Below the pieces are notes generated by a model. That model did no database searches and was not told the DNA's origin. It saw nothing but the letters and a program-made list of their open reading frames with translations. From JAJYSO01 sp964586655 (lineage in GTDB: Bacteria > Bacteroidota > Bacteroidia > Flavobacteriales > Flavobacteriaceae), in the NCBI GenBank assembly GCA_964586655.1, contig CAZPGY010000018.1, forward strand, positions 1 to 55,829: a DNA stretch of 55,829 nucleotides, in the 5' to 3' direction. Made by a program: the position numbers and the translations under genes. Below, one piece after another: positions 1 through 9,089 of this stretch (positions are counted from its first letter, which is position 1; each line of letters opens with the position of its first letter).

Positions 1-2579
1 CTATAAAAGGATTCTGAATACTGATAAGAAGAAAGCCTTGATATCCGATAGCTGTCATTGTTGAAGATATTGGAGTATTTCAACTCAAAATCAATATTCT
101 TTAAGGAATACCGATAGGTGAAATCGGCAAAAAGATTGTTTTTAATGCCACTCATAAATTGGGTGTTAACCCAAGTGGTTGAAAAACCGATATACTGTTT
201 TTCATTGGGGGAAATTTTCAGTTCTAATTTTTGACTGATATGGTGCGTTGACGGCATTGAATAGCTTTCGAATTTGCTTTGGTAAAAGCTAAAATTGGCC
301 GTATAATTTGCTTGAAACCAGGTGGCAAAATTATGGCTGAGTACGCCCTCGAAAGATTGACGGCGGTTTTTTACAAATACTTTGTTATCATCTAAGATCA
401 TACTTGAATAAGTCCACCCCAATTCAGGTTTGAATTTTATGGTAGTTCTAATCCAATCGATCAGAGTGATCAATTCACCGGAAATTTGATGGTGCCCCAT
501 GATATTGTCCTCCCTGCGAGTCACTATCTGTTGAGCGCCTCCAGGCAAAATTTTTGTGTCCGTAATCAGGTTTCTTTTGATTTTAGAGAAATGGTAATCC
601 AACTTCCAAGAAAGAAAATTTAAAACATTACCGTAGTTTAACCCGGCATGAAATTGCAGCCCTGTGTTTTTAGAAAAGGGACTGTCATAGCTTTGGATAT
701 TTCGGTAATTTGTCAAGATCAAGCCGGGATACATGGCTCTATAATCTTTATAAGAAGTACTATATCCTGCCGAAATTGTCCCACTCGTATAATCAAAAAG
801 GCCAAATCTCAACTCGATAAAGGGATTAAAAATAAAGGGGTGAAGGGATTGGTTTTCAAAGTTTCTGTTTTGTAATTGGTAATTATCAAAAGATATATTC
901 GTCTGAAATTCAACAGAAAAACCTTCACCATCATATCCAATGGAAGGTGATAGATAAAAACTACTTTTGAACCAAGTAAGTTTATTTTTAGATTTTGCAT
1001 CCGTCAGGAGGGTATCGTCGGCGAAAATACGGGAGTTTAGTTTTTTATATTCAAGGTAAAAACCTAAAACAGAAGAGAGCTTAAAATTGTCGAGTGATTT
1101 AGATAAAAATATTGAATTATCAGTTTGAAAAGATTGTATTTTAAAGTTTTGACGAAGTTGATCATAAGGATTACCGTTGTTTAGCAATTCTGAAAATTGA
1201 CCAGGTTTTACAATCAATTGTTCGGTAGATTGACTGAGAGACGTTGTTGAACTAAAATTAATTAATTGCTCGCCCCAAAGAAATGCAGTTTCAAAAATGT
1301 TAGCCACCCCAATATCGCGAGAGTTCAAATCTTCATGCACTGGATTGTTAAGACCTGAGATATGGCCTTGAGCGTCATTCCAGTTACCGTGAAATTGTAA
1401 TTTGTCGATAAAATATTTTTTATCAATATTTTTTTGAAGGAGGAGGTTGACGTTAAGTTTATGGCTATAGATTCTGTTTTTAATTTCCTCAAAAATAGGG
1501 ATAGTATCTGTGGGCGTATAATAACGGGTTTCACTTCTTCCATACTGATCAACGCGGTTGGTCAAATAGTCAATATTCACCCGAAACCTATAATCATTAG
1601 AAAGTTTTTCAAGATAATTAGGAGAAAACAACAAGGCGCTATTGTCTAAATAGCGCACACGAGGAATACCGCCGGGACGGGCTTGAATAATATCCAACCA
1701 TGGGTTGGAAAATAGGTCGGGAGAGGAAGCTGTGATCCCTGAAAAAGCCCCTGTATTATTTATTTTCCGAGTCAAATCATTTCCGACGTTATTGCTTTGT
1801 AGGGAAGCTAAGAACTGTCGTTTTTTGGCAAACACCATGGGGGTTAAATTGGCATGCCACAAGAGCGGAGCCAATCCCGCTCCTAATTCAGCTTTCCCGG
1901 TGAAGGTGTAACTGTCTTTCAACGTTAAATTGATGGCTGCCTGCCCCGAATACCTTCGACCTTGTAATATTTTTATGGGTTGATGATGCCTCAATACTTG
2001 TACTTCCTTTACTTCTTTATAGGGTAGGTTTTCGCTGGCAAGGCTATAATTACCACCCAATAAATCCATGTTTTCAATATAAAACTTGTTAATTGGGGTG
2101 CCGTTAAAGAAAATTTTTCCGTCGTCATTAACTTCTATACCAGGCATATTCTTCAACACATCGGCAATACTCCGATCAGATTGTTCTGTAAAGGCACTGA
2201 CTTTGTAAATTAGCGTATCCCCTCTCTCTTCAATGGGAGTGTAATCTAATTTCACCGGTTCAAGTTGAATCTCTGAAGTAGCTAATTGATAGTTGTGGAT
2301 TCCGGTTTTGGTTGCAATGGTATCCAAAATGGTTTTGAACCCCATGGCAGAAATTTTGATTAAAACATGACCTGCATTGCTCCTGAAGGACAACGTATAT
2401 TTCCCTTCGATATCTGAGAACCCGTAGGTGATGATGTCTTTTTGGTCAAGCGACAGAATCTGCAAAGTAACTTGGGGAACGCCCTGTTGGGTCGAATCCA
2501 CAATCCTTCCTTTGATTGTATTTTGCCCCATTAAAATCGAAGGGAACAGGATATAAAAGGCCAAAATAAATTTGCGCAT
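1..2579 (-). CDS. TonB-dependent receptor-like outer-membrane protein (3' end off the window)
   Basis: The frame stays open for about 859 codons from an ATG at 2579 to the left edge, so the C-terminus is missing. A signal peptide (about residues 1-18, ending near MGQ) is followed by a carboxypeptidase-regulatory-like beta-sandwich (about 21-100), then a plug-like domain (about 120-205, with ADVLKNMPGIEV and an FFNG loop). The rest is rich in alternating aromatic and polar strands, as expected of an outer-membrane beta-barrel. The family takes up polymers or metals with TonB energy, or anchors surface complexes; the substrate cannot be read here. The gene lies 12 bp downstream of a GLPGLI gene, a frequent pairing in Flavobacteriia, so the two are probably co-transcribed. 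Confidence 0.85.
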   Translation of the reverse strand, partial: MRKFILAFYILFPSILMGQNTIKGRIVDSTQQGVPQVTLQILSLDQKDIITYGFSDIEGKYTLSFRSNAGHVLIKISAMGFKTILDTIATKTGIHNYQLATSEIQLEPVKLDYTPIEERGDTLIYKVSAFTEQSDRSIADVLKNMPGIEVNDDGKIFFNGTPINKFYIENMDLLGGNYSLASENLPYKEVKEVQVLRHHQPIKILQGRRYSGQAAINLTLKDSYTFTGKAELGAGLAPLLWHANLTPMVFAKKRQFLASLQSNNVGNDLTRKINNTGAFSGITASSPDLFSNPWLDIIQARPGGIPRVRYLDNSALLFSPNYLEKLSNDYRFRVNIDYLTNRVDQYGRSETRYYTPTDTIPIFEEIKNRIYSHKLNVNLLLQKNIDKKYFIDKLQFHGNWNDAQGHISGLNNPVHEDLNSRDIGVANIFETAFLWGEQLINFSSTTSLSQSTEQLIVKPGQFSELLNNGNPYDQLRQNFKIQSFQTDNSIFLSKSLDNFKLSSVLGFYLEYKKLNSRIFADDTLLTDAKSKNKLTWFKSSFYLSPSIGYDGEGFSVEFQTNISFDNYQLQNRNFENQSLHPFIFNPFIELRFGLFDYTSGTISAGYSTSYKDYRAMYPGLILTNYRNIQSYDSPFSKNTGLQFHAGLNYGNVLNFLSWKLDYHFSKIKRNLITDTKILPGGAQQIVTRREDNIMGHHQISGELITLIDWIRTTIKFKPELGWTYSSMILDDNKVFVKNRRQSFEGVLSHNFATWFQANYTANFSFYQSKFESYSMPSTHHISQKLELKISPNEKQYIGFSTTWVNTQFMSGIKNNLFADFTYRYSLKNIDFELKYSNIFNNDSYRISRLSSYQYSESFY

Positions 2580-2591
2580 TAATAAGCATTT

Positions 2592-3419
2592 TTATTCTTT
2601 TTCTATAGGATTGTAAGGTATTGAGCCTGCATCTCCCCAGTCATTTATAAAAAGCTCGGGGTGTTGATAGAAATTTCTTCTCAGCTTTCGGTATTGTTTA
2701 CGTGTTATGGTTTTCATGCGATCTTCTGTTCTTCTATAGATAGCTTTCTGTTTTTGATCAATACCGGCGAGGGTAAAATGAAAATTATTTTCAGTGTCGT
2801 ACAGCTCCAAAATAAGCCCGGGTAACCCCTCAAAAATGTAAGGACCGTACGGCATCGGAATATCTTTGGCAAAAAAAGCTATCCAATCCCTCCCCGCATA
2901 GTGCACGCGCGCTTTTTTTACCTGATGCCCCAAGATTTCCTTTTCCTCCGAGCCTATCTCCCAATCAAATTTTGGGGCTTCAACGATATACCTATATTTA
3001 CTAAAAGGCGCTGTAGGTTGATACAATATTTGTTGCTTTTGAAGATCGATAAAGATATTGTTTTTAAATATACTTCTAAGCGCTAAAAATTTATTGACCT
3101 GTTCAAGCGTGAGTGTTTCTAAATCCTTAAAAGCCTTGTTCAGGGAATCCGATTTTAGGATATTTATATCTGTAAATTTTAGATGTCTTTTGCCGACTTG
3201 CAGTACGGTCATGCCGTGTTTTTTGTCTTCTTTTTTAGCAGGATTGGCGGCTACATCAAAACGATAATAAAACTCATATCGTGTCTGATCGATAATGGTA
3301 TCTTGATAAGGATCAGGAGGGTAACCGCTATCCCCCGTAAGTCTAATTTGTGCTTGACAGGTTAAAACGGGAACCAATAAAAAAAGGACAACGAAGTATT
3401 GACGGTCAATATTTAACAT
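2592..3419 (-). CDS. GLPGLI family secreted protein
   Basis: The protein has 275 residues from the chosen ATG at 3419, which begins a good signal peptide (hydrophobic stretch about residues 9-22, then CQA). The frame extends upstream to 3539, but that extension has no signal character. The family signature GLPGLI is present exactly, at about residue 195 within FEGLPGLILEL. GLPGLI proteins are periplasmic or envelope proteins of Bacteroidota with no established biochemical role. They often precede a TonB-receptor-like gene, as here with a 12-bp gap, and may serve that receptor. The family call is firm; the function is unknown. Confidence 0.9.
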   Translation of the reverse strand: MLNIDRQYFVVLFLLVPVLTCQAQIRLTGDSGYPPDPYQDTIIDQTRYEFYYRFDVAANPAKKEDKKHGMTVLQVGKRHLKFTDINILKSDSLNKAFKDLETLTLEQVNKFLALRSIFKNNIFIDLQKQQILYQPTAPFSKYRYIVEAPKFDWEIGSEEKEILGHQVKKARVHYAGRDWIAFFAKDIPMPYGPYIFEGLPGLILELYDTENNFHFTLAGIDQKQKAIYRRTEDRMKTITRKQYRKLRRNFYQHPELFINDWGDAGSIPYNPIEKE

Positions 3420-3493
3420 AATGTAAAAATAGGGATTTATTTTATTCGTTAACCGATTTCTGGTAAAAAGTTGAATTTGAAAAATCTTATAAA

Positions 3494-3538
3494 CAAGGGC
3501 TGAAGTTCTATTCAATTCCAGCCCTCGTTTTAGGTTCA
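3494..3538 (-). terminator. Hairpin terminator candidate after the small secreted gene
   Basis: AGGGCTG (3496-3502) pairs with CAGCCCT (3529-3535) around a 26-nt loop. It sits just past the stop of the minus-strand gene ending at 3567 and upstream of the GLPGLI gene. The T-tract is short (TTGTTT on the minus strand), so termination may be weak. Confidence 0.45.
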
Positions 3539-3566
3539 AAAATTATGTCTGTTTAGACGCTATTAA

Positions 3567-3875
3567 TTAGTTCGACGGTTTTCTTAAATTATAACTTAAG
3601 TGCATCGCTTGTAAATTATCGCAGTCGGAATAATGTTGATCGGCCCAGCAGTTAGCTCTAATTATAGCATCATGCATGGTTAAATCTACACCACATTCTT
3701 TATGGATAACCCCGGCACCGGGTGCGCTACAGTCTTCATTAAAACCGATAACAAAACTAAAACAAGTCTCTTCTTCAGATACAAACATTTGATTAACATC
3801 AGTGTTTTCGATGTCATTGAAACTTTTGGTAGCGAATGAAGACACGATAAAAATAGATAAAATAAGATACTTCAT
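3567..3875 (-). CDS. Small Cys-containing secreted protein of unknown function
   Basis: The protein has 102 residues and starts with a short hydrophobic signal-like segment (MKYLILSIFIVSSFA). The mature part has five cysteines (motifs TCFSF, DCSAPG, ECGVD, NCWAD, DCDNL), which suggests disulfide bonds in the envelope or outside the cell. I do not recognise the family. A hairpin terminator follows, so it seems to be a separate transcription unit. Confidence 0.6.
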   Translation of the reverse strand: MKYLILSIFIVSSFATKSFNDIENTDVNQMFVSEEETCFSFVIGFNEDCSAPGAGVIHKECGVDLTMHDAIIRANCWADQHYSDCDNLQAMHLSYNLRKPSN

Positions 3876-3982
3876 AATCTTGAAATTTAGGGATTAATAA
3901 ATAAGGTCATTTGATTAATAAGATGGTTTTAAAGCGCGCATTGAACCATTCTACTTAAATCAATACTGACTTTGAGAGACGA

Positions 3983-4000
3983 ATATATATATATATATAT
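3983..4000. repeat. (AT)9 microsatellite in an AT-rich intergenic stretch
   Basis: Nine uninterrupted AT dinucleotides lie upstream of the small secreted gene. The rest of 3876-4162 is AT-rich, and I see no other supported feature in it. The tract could act as an easily melted or phase-variable promoter spacer; nothing in the sequence proves that. Confidence 0.7.
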
Positions 4001-4162
4001 GCATCTATCCAAATTATTTGCTAAAAATATCTTTTTTTTAACTTTTGCAATTTGAATTCAAGTAGTAAATGTCGCATATTAATGTATATGCGTGATAGAA
4101 CATTGACACAGTTTTTCAAAACAGAAAAGACAAAAAGAAGCTGTTTCTTATCGCTTTGATAG

Positions 4163-4294
4163 AAAGATACACTTTACATCAGCCTTAATTCTTCTGTCCT
4201 TCGCGAGGAGTTGGGGTATGGTAAATCCAAAATCATTAAAAACCTCAATGAAGCTCTGGGGAAAGAACTGATCAAAAAATTGGTGCTGCGATAG
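4163..4294 (+). pseudogene. C-terminal remnant of a DUF721 (DciA-like) gene
   Basis: On the plus strand the segment reads LREELGYGKSKIIKNLNEAL and then ends in KKLVLR and a TAG. This is the conserved C-terminal half of flavobacterial DUF721 proteins, a family related to the replicative-helicase operator DciA. In-frame TAG at 4160-4162 cuts off the upstream side, no start codon precedes it, and the N-terminal half is not recognisable in the AT-rich DNA before it. In related genomes as I recall them the gene sits next to ndk, as here, which supports in-place decay rather than insertion. The call rests on pattern memory. Confidence 0.6.
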
Positions 4295-4348
4295 ATTTGG
4301 GACGCTGGAAGAAGTTGTAGTATCAATTAGCCCTACAAATGAGGTGCT

Positions 4349-4386
4349 AAAAAACACAAACGACCCGTGAAACACACGAGCCGTTT
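4349..4386 (-). terminator. Rho-independent terminator of ndk
   Basis: On the minus strand AAACGGCTCGTG pairs with CACGGGTCGTTT (12 bp, two wobble pairs) around a 5-nt loop, followed by GTGTTTTTT. It begins 28 bp past the ndk stop. Confidence 0.8.
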
Positions 4387-4413
4387 GCAGTATCAATGCG
4401 TAGTTGGTAGTGC

Positions 4414-4833
4414 TTAAAACACTTCTTTTTGTGCAAAGTGGAAAGCGCCTTCAATTTGGGCATTTTCATCACTATCGCTACCGTGGATTGCGTTTTCGCT
4501 GATAGAATCAGCATATTTTTTTCGGATGGTTCCTTCAGCAGCATCTTCGGGATTGGTGGCGCCAATTAACGTGCGGAAGTCTTCCACCGCATTGTCTTTT
4601 TCCAAAACGGCAGCCACAATCGGACCGCGGGTCATATATGCTACCAATTCACCAAAAAACGGACGTTCTTTGTGAACAGCATAAAAAGACTCTGCCTCGG
4701 CTTGTGAAAGCTGTACCATTTTCATGGCTACAATTTTAAATCCTGAAGCCGTAATTTGTTCTAAAATAGCTCCGATATGGCCTTTTTCTACCGCATCGGG
4801 TTTGAGCATTGTTAAGGTTTTGTTTCCTGCCAT
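4414..4833 (-). CDS. ndk: Nucleoside diphosphate kinase
   Basis: Ndk transfers the gamma-phosphate of ATP to NDPs through a phosphohistidine and balances NTP and dNTP pools in the cytoplasm. The protein has 139 residues, the normal bacterial length. It opens with NKTLTMLKPDAV and carries the active-site block NAIHGSDS with its catalytic His. The start is set at 4833 (MAGNKT). The frame stays open to 4872, but that extension overlaps a good promoter motif at 4860-4867. A terminator follows, so the gene is monocistronic. It diverges from nrnA. Confidence 0.96.
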   Translation of the reverse strand: MAGNKTLTMLKPDAVEKGHIGAILEQITASGFKIVAMKMVQLSQAEAESFYAVHKERPFFGELVAYMTRGPIVAAVLEKDNAVEDFRTLIGATNPEDAAEGTIRKKYADSISENAIHGSDSDENAQIEGAFHFAQKEVF

Positions 4834-4859
4834 GCTAATGTGTTTTTTAAAATTTTGTG

Positions 4860-4867
4860 CAAACATA
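4860..4867 (-). promoter_or_regulatory. Bacteroidota -7 box for ndk (TATGTTTG)
   Basis: The minus strand reads TATGTTTG, a full match to TAnnTTTG, 26 bp upstream of the ndk ATG. It lies inside the longer open frame and so supports the shorter start. Confidence 0.5.
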
Positions 4868-4952
4868 AACATTTTGTACTATAAACACCCCACCCCTATT
4901 TTTATTTATTCAAAATTATCGCCCAGAAAAATATAAATTGTATCTTCGGCCT

Positions 4953-5972
4953 ATGGAAATAGAACAGGTAGACGCCCTTAAAGCACGGCTGCAAAAGCCC
5001 AAAAAAATTGTTATTGTCCCCCACCGAAGTCCTGATGGAGACGCCATGGGATCCACTTTGGCCCTGCAGCAGTTTTTAACTGTTCAAGGGCATCACGCGG
5101 TGGTCATTGCCCCCAATAATTACCCCCATTTTTTGAAATGGTTGCCCGGAGAAGACGAAGTTATCCGCTTTGACAAAGCCACTGACGAGGCTAAAAAGTA
5201 TATTGACAAAGCCGATTTTATCTTTACTTTAGACTTTAACTTGTTGTCGCGAGCCGGAGATATGGAAGCCTCACTTGAAGCGGCAAAAGCTACTTTTGTC
5301 ATGATTGATCACCACCGACAACCCGATGATTATGCAGAATTTACTTATAGTGATGTAACGGCCTCCTCTACCTGTGAATTGGTTTATCAATTTATTGAAA
5401 AAATGAAGGAAGTCCATCAAATTACTCCGGAAATGGCTACTTGTCTATATGCCGGTATCATGACCGATACCGGATCCTTTCGCTTCTCTTCAACATCGAG
5501 CCAAACCCATTGTATTGTCGCACGGTTAATCGACAAAGGAGCCGATAACGCTCGCATCCATCAAAATATATTTGATACCAAATCAGAAGATCAGTTAAAA
5601 TTGCTCGGCGTGGCTCTAAACAACTTAAAGGTGTTTGAGGAATACCGTACAGCCTATATCACGCTTTCTCAAAAAGAATTGGATACCCATCATTTTAGAA
5701 AAGGAGACACCGAAGGTTTTGTCAATTATGGTTTGATGCTTGACGGAATTGTTTTTGCCGCCATTTTTATTGAAAATGCCGAAGAGGGAATCGTCAAGAT
5801 TTCTTTGCGCTCTAAAGGAAATTTTGATGTCAACACCATTGCCCGAAAACATTTTAACGGCGGCGGACACCTCAATGCAGCCGGCGGAAAAAGTGAACAG
5901 CCCATGACGGAAACCACCCGTTATTTTGAAGAAATATTAAATACTTATAAAGATCAATTGCAGAAATCATGA
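4953..5972 (+). CDS. nrnA: DHH/DHHA1 phosphoesterase, NrnA-like oligoribonuclease / pAp phosphatase
   Basis: NrnA-type enzymes degrade nanoRNA oligonucleotides and dephosphorylate 3'-phosphoadenosine 5'-phosphate. The 339-residue protein has the DHH-superfamily motif HRSPDGDAMGS near residue 30, IDHH around residue 120 (the metal-binding DHH), and the DHHA1 motif NGGGHLNAAGG near the C-terminus. The start is set at MEIEQV (4953); the upstream frame has no family match. A TATCTTCG promoter-like box lies at 4941-4948. The stop overlaps the start of gldI by 4 bp (ATGA), so the two are translationally coupled, an arrangement I know from other gliding Flavobacteriia. Confidence 0.92.
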   Translation: MEIEQVDALKARLQKPKKIVIVPHRSPDGDAMGSTLALQQFLTVQGHHAVVIAPNNYPHFLKWLPGEDEVIRFDKATDEAKKYIDKADFIFTLDFNLLSRAGDMEASLEAAKATFVMIDHHRQPDDYAEFTYSDVTASSTCELVYQFIEKMKEVHQITPEMATCLYAGIMTDTGSFRFSSTSSQTHCIVARLIDKGADNARIHQNIFDTKSEDQLKLLGVALNNLKVFEEYRTAYITLSQKELDTHHFRKGDTEGFVNYGLMLDGIVFAAIFIENAEEGIVKISLRSKGNFDVNTIARKHFNGGGHLNAAGGKSEQPMTETTRYFEEILNTYKDQLQKS

Positions 5973-6538
5973 AGAAAATCATTCCTTTATTGGCCTTGTT
6001 CTTTGTTTTCGCCTGCAAGTCACCTACTCCGAGAAAACCGGTGACTCAGAAGACGAGTCATTTTATGGAGGAGTCTAAAAAACGCAATAAAGAATTGCAG
6101 GAACAACAAGAAAAGCGCATTCATAAAATCATTTCTCGTGATACGCTCCACGAATACCACACCTCACCCAACGGATTTTGGTATCGTTATGACAAAAAAG
6201 TGGATGTCGATTCCTTAAAAACCCCAAGCATTGGTGATTTAGTATTTTTTGAATACAATATTGCCACCCTGAACGGCACTCCTATTTATTCTCGGGATGA
6301 ATTGGGAAAAAGAAAATTGGTTATCGATAAAGAGAATGTTTTTACCGGTTTGCGACAAGGACTAAAGCTGATGAAAATCGGGGAAACCCTAACCTTTTAC
6401 TTTCCCTCTTACAAAGCTTTTGGATACTATGGCGATAATAAAAGGATTGGCCATAATGTCCCGATAAGATGCACCATTACTTTAAACGACATCAAGTTTA
6501 ACCACAACAATAAAAAACAATTCATTAAACATCAGTAA
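5969..6538 (+). CDS. gldI: Gliding motility-associated lipoprotein GldI (FKBP-type PPIase)
   Basis: GldI is an FKBP-like peptidyl-prolyl isomerase lipoprotein found in gliding Bacteroidota that aids folding of envelope proteins of the gliding/T9SS machinery. The 189-residue protein has a lipoprotein signal with lipobox FVFAC (Cys16), a charged Lys/Gln/Glu-rich linker (about 35-60), and an FKBP domain (about 75-180, with GLRQGLKLMKIGE and FPSYKAFGYYG). The typical FKBP segment VYYKG is replaced by FFEYN, so activity may be low. It overlaps nrnA by 4 bp and precedes another PPIase lipoprotein by 4 bp: a three-gene operon. Confidence 0.85.
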   Translation: MKKIIPLLALFFVFACKSPTPRKPVTQKTSHFMEESKKRNKELQEQQEKRIHKIISRDTLHEYHTSPNGFWYRYDKKVDVDSLKTPSIGDLVFFEYNIATLNGTPIYSRDELGKRKLVIDKENVFTGLRQGLKLMKIGETLTFYFPSYKAFGYYGDNKRIGHNVPIRCTITLNDIKFNHNNKKQFIKHQ

Positions 6539-6542
6539 TCTT

Positions 6543-7601
6543 ATGAAAAAACACAGTTTATTAATCATCCTGGCAGTGATACTGACCACCATGGGATGCA
6601 AGGAAAAGAAGTACACCAATTTAGACGACGGTGTTTATGCCGTTTTCAATACCAATTACGGTGATTTTATTGCTAAACTTTACTACAAAAAAGCACCTTT
6701 GACCGTGGCCAATTTTGTTTCTTTGGCAGAAGGCACCAATCCATTGGTATCAGAACAATACCAAGGGAAACATTTTTATGACAGCCTAACTTTTCATCGC
6801 ATCATCGATGGATTTATGATCCAAGGAGGCGACCCGATGGGAAGTGGAATGGGCGGTCCGGGATACAAATTTCCCGATGAGACCAATACCGGCCTAAAGC
6901 ACGACGATAAAGGCATCTTGTCTATGGCCAATGCCGGGCCAAACACCAATGGGAGCCAGTTCTTTATCACGTTGGCGCCTCAACCCCGACTCGACGGGCA
7001 CTACTCGGTGTTCGGAAAAGTCATTAAAGGCCAACAGGTTGTCGATTCTATTGGGCAAGTAGAGGTGCAAACGCCCACCAATAAGCCGGTAAAAGAGGTC
7101 ATTATGAAAACCGTGCGTATCGTCAAAAAAGGCAAGGACGCCAAGAATTTTAAAGCCGGTAAATTGTTTAAGCAAAAGATGGATAGCATTCAGCAAGCTA
7201 AAGAAAGCCAGCAAGAAAAACTGGAAGCACAAATCAATTCAATGGCCAAAGGCTTTAAAAAGACCGACAGCGGTTTGCGTTATAAAATCACCAAAACGGT
7301 AGAAGACGGAGAACAACCAAAGGCCGGACAAATGGTTAAGGTTTATTATAAAGGGATGTTGGAAGACGGTACTGTTTTTGACAAACGCTTAGCCTCAGAA
7401 GGGCAAGAGCCTATCGCCTTTAAAGTGGGAGTAGGACGCGTTATCCCCGGCTGGGACGAAGGAATTTTATTGCTCAAAGAAGGAGAAAAAGCCCGATTTA
7501 TTATTCCTCCCTACCTGGGTTACGGCAAACGCGCCGTGGGCCCCATTCCGGCAAATTCTATCTTGATCTTTGATGTGACTTTGGCAGAAGTAGGACAATA
7601 A
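6543..7601 (+). CDS. Lipoprotein with cyclophilin and FKBP domains (fused PPIases)
   Basis: The 352-residue protein starts with a lipoprotein signal (lipobox TMGC, Cys19). A cyclophilin domain follows (about 30-195, with FHRIIDGFMIQGGDPMGSG and NTNGSQFFIT), then a Lys/Gln-rich coiled linker (about 200-245) and a C-terminal FKBP domain (about 255-352, with VKVYYKGMLEDGTVFD and IPPYLGYG). Both domains keep their core motifs and are probably active prolyl isomerases facing the periplasm. It is the last gene of the nrnA-gldI operon, with a strong terminator 30 bp after the stop. Such fusions are known in Bacteroidota. Confidence 0.93.
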   Translation: MKKHSLLIILAVILTTMGCKEKKYTNLDDGVYAVFNTNYGDFIAKLYYKKAPLTVANFVSLAEGTNPLVSEQYQGKHFYDSLTFHRIIDGFMIQGGDPMGSGMGGPGYKFPDETNTGLKHDDKGILSMANAGPNTNGSQFFITLAPQPRLDGHYSVFGKVIKGQQVVDSIGQVEVQTPTNKPVKEVIMKTVRIVKKGKDAKNFKAGKLFKQKMDSIQQAKESQQEKLEAQINSMAKGFKKTDSGLRYKITKTVEDGEQPKAGQMVKVYYKGMLEDGTVFDKRLASEGQEPIAFKVGVGRVIPGWDEGILLLKEGEKARFIIPPYLGYGKRAVGPIPANSILIFDVTLAEVGQ

Positions 7602-7631
7602 ACTTGTGAACCTTCCCACAAAGACTTCTAT

Positions 7632-7666
7632 AAAACGCCTCCGAGATTGCACTCAGGAGGCGTTTT
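7632..7666 (+). terminator. Rho-independent terminator of the nrnA-gldI-PPIase operon
   Basis: AAAACGCCTCC (7632-7642) pairs perfectly with GGAGGCGTTTT (7656-7666), followed by TTATT. Confidence 0.85.
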
Positions 7667-7680
7667 TATTGGTCTTAAAT

Positions 7681-7830
7681 GATCAACTTTAATCTCTAAA
7701 ATTTTAAGCTGCAAATGGCACGAATTTTCACAAAACAATTTGTGTGAATTTGGTAATTCGTGGCTGCTTTAAAATTGGGCTTTCAGTCCGAAACCAAACT
7801 GTAGACTTTTAGTCCACAGTGGTTTATTTC
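7681..7830. repeat. Dispersed intergenic repeat, copy 1 (about 150 bp)
   Basis: This stretch of the 354-bp gap after the PPIase operon matches the reverse complement of 19744-19895 along its whole length with scattered substitutions. Shared landmarks in order are TTTAAGCTGCAAATGGCA, TGTGTGAATTTG, AATTCGTGGCT, CTTTCAGTCCGAAACCAAAC and TTTTAGTCCA. It has no open frame. It looks like a genome-wide intergenic element, a MITE-like or degenerate sequence. Confidence 0.75.
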
Positions 7831-7913
7831 TCATTTCCCTTGAAGTGCAATTGTTTATGTTGAAAACACCTATTATTCCATTTTTATAAGCTTTATAGCG
7901 AATAAATTTTACG

Positions 7914-7921
7914 TATTTTTG
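7914..7921 (+). promoter_or_regulatory. Bacteroidota -7 box (TATTTTTG) for the phytase-like gene
   Basis: TATTTTTG fits TAnnTTTG and lies 34 bp before the ATG at 7956. Confidence 0.4.
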
Positions 7922-7955
7922 GAGATGACTCTAATAGATTCTATTCCGTTTTAAA

Positions 7956-9077
7956 ATGAATTATCGCAATTTACTCATGAGCATAATAGGTTTTCTTTTG
8001 CTCACCGGCTGTGCCGTTCAAAAAAATAATCTGGAAAAAAATATTCAACTTCGATTTTTAGCAGAATACATTATCCCCCCCGATCTCGATATTCAAGGGG
8101 TGAGAATTGGCGGCTTGTCAGACTTATATTATGACAAGAGCGAAGGCTACTTTTACACGCTTAGTGATTCGCACCGTCAGCCCCGAATTTATAAGCTGGA
8201 TATAGTCATACGCAATCAACAAATCGATACGGTTCGGTTTGTAAAAGCCCTCGCCATTAAAAAGGATTCGGGAAAAGCCAAAAACCTAAATTTTGATGCA
8301 GAAGGTCTTGTTTATCAGCCGCAAAGAAACCTATTCATTCTTAGCAGCGAAGGTCATATCAATGGCGGTAAAGACCCATTTATTATCGAGTTAGACAGCC
8401 TCGGCCAAGTGATTAAACAATACCGGATTCCCTCCTATTTTAAAGCCGATTTTGAAGAGGGACCGCGAAACAACGGGCTATTCGAAGGCTTGACGCAAAG
8501 TGTGAATCCGTCGGGAATTTGGGTAGCCAATGAGCTCCCACTCAAAATGGATGGCCCCAAGACCAAACTTTACCGCACAAAATCTCCGGTTCGTTTTACT
8601 TATTTCAATACAAAAACCGGAAAAGCAGAGCAGCAATTTGCCTATCGCTTGGGGCGCTTGCGAAAAATTCCTTTGCTCCCCTTTGCCATGAACGGGATTA
8701 GCGCTATTTTAGAATACGCTCCCAAGCAATTTTTGGTTTTAGAAAGGGCTTTTTCTGCCGGTCATGGCAGCCATGGAATTAGGGCCCGACTCTATCAAGT
8801 GGATGCCAGAAAGGCTACGCCTACGCTCTCCGTGAAAAACTTGCATAAAAAACTCGGAAAGCAAGTTATTCCGGCCAAAAAAACACTGGTATTGGATTTT
8901 AATGAAATTCGCAATAAACTGACTGACAGAATTATAGATAATTTAGAAGGCATTAGTTTTGGTCCTCGATTAAATAACGGGCATCAGAGTTTGCTTATCA
9001 TTTCCGACAATAATTTTAATAGTTTTGCCCAACAACTCAATCAAGTTATTTTAATGGAAATCATTATTCCTCAATAA
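7956..9077 (+). CDS. Lipoprotein with an esterase-like / phytase-like beta-propeller
   Basis: The 373-residue protein has a lipoprotein signal with lipobox LLTGC (about Cys19). The body contains repeated propeller-like segments such as GGLSDLYYD, LNFDAEGLVY, LFILSSEG, EGPRNNGLFEGL and DNLEGISFGPR. These match the 'esterase-like activity of phytase' family, whose members are predicted phosphoesterases or lactonase-like propellers. The real substrate is unknown. It is followed 12 bp later by a histidine phosphatase gene, probably in the same transcript. Confidence 0.75.
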   Translation: MNYRNLLMSIIGFLLLTGCAVQKNNLEKNIQLRFLAEYIIPPDLDIQGVRIGGLSDLYYDKSEGYFYTLSDSHRQPRIYKLDIVIRNQQIDTVRFVKALAIKKDSGKAKNLNFDAEGLVYQPQRNLFILSSEGHINGGKDPFIIELDSLGQVIKQYRIPSYFKADFEEGPRNNGLFEGLTQSVNPSGIWVANELPLKMDGPKTKLYRTKSPVRFTYFNTKTGKAEQQFAYRLGRLRKIPLLPFAMNGISAILEYAPKQFLVLERAFSAGHGSHGIRARLYQVDARKATPTLSVKNLHKKLGKQVIPAKKTLVLDFNEIRNKLTDRIIDNLEGISFGPRLNNGHQSLLIISDNNFNSFAQQLNQVILMEIIIPQ

Positions 9078-9089
9078 ATTATATCCCCC

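Noticed and set aside
648..1911. Several 60-75-codon plus- and minus-strand frames at the left end
   Set aside because: They lie in other frames of the TonB-type receptor gene, which is open through the whole stretch.
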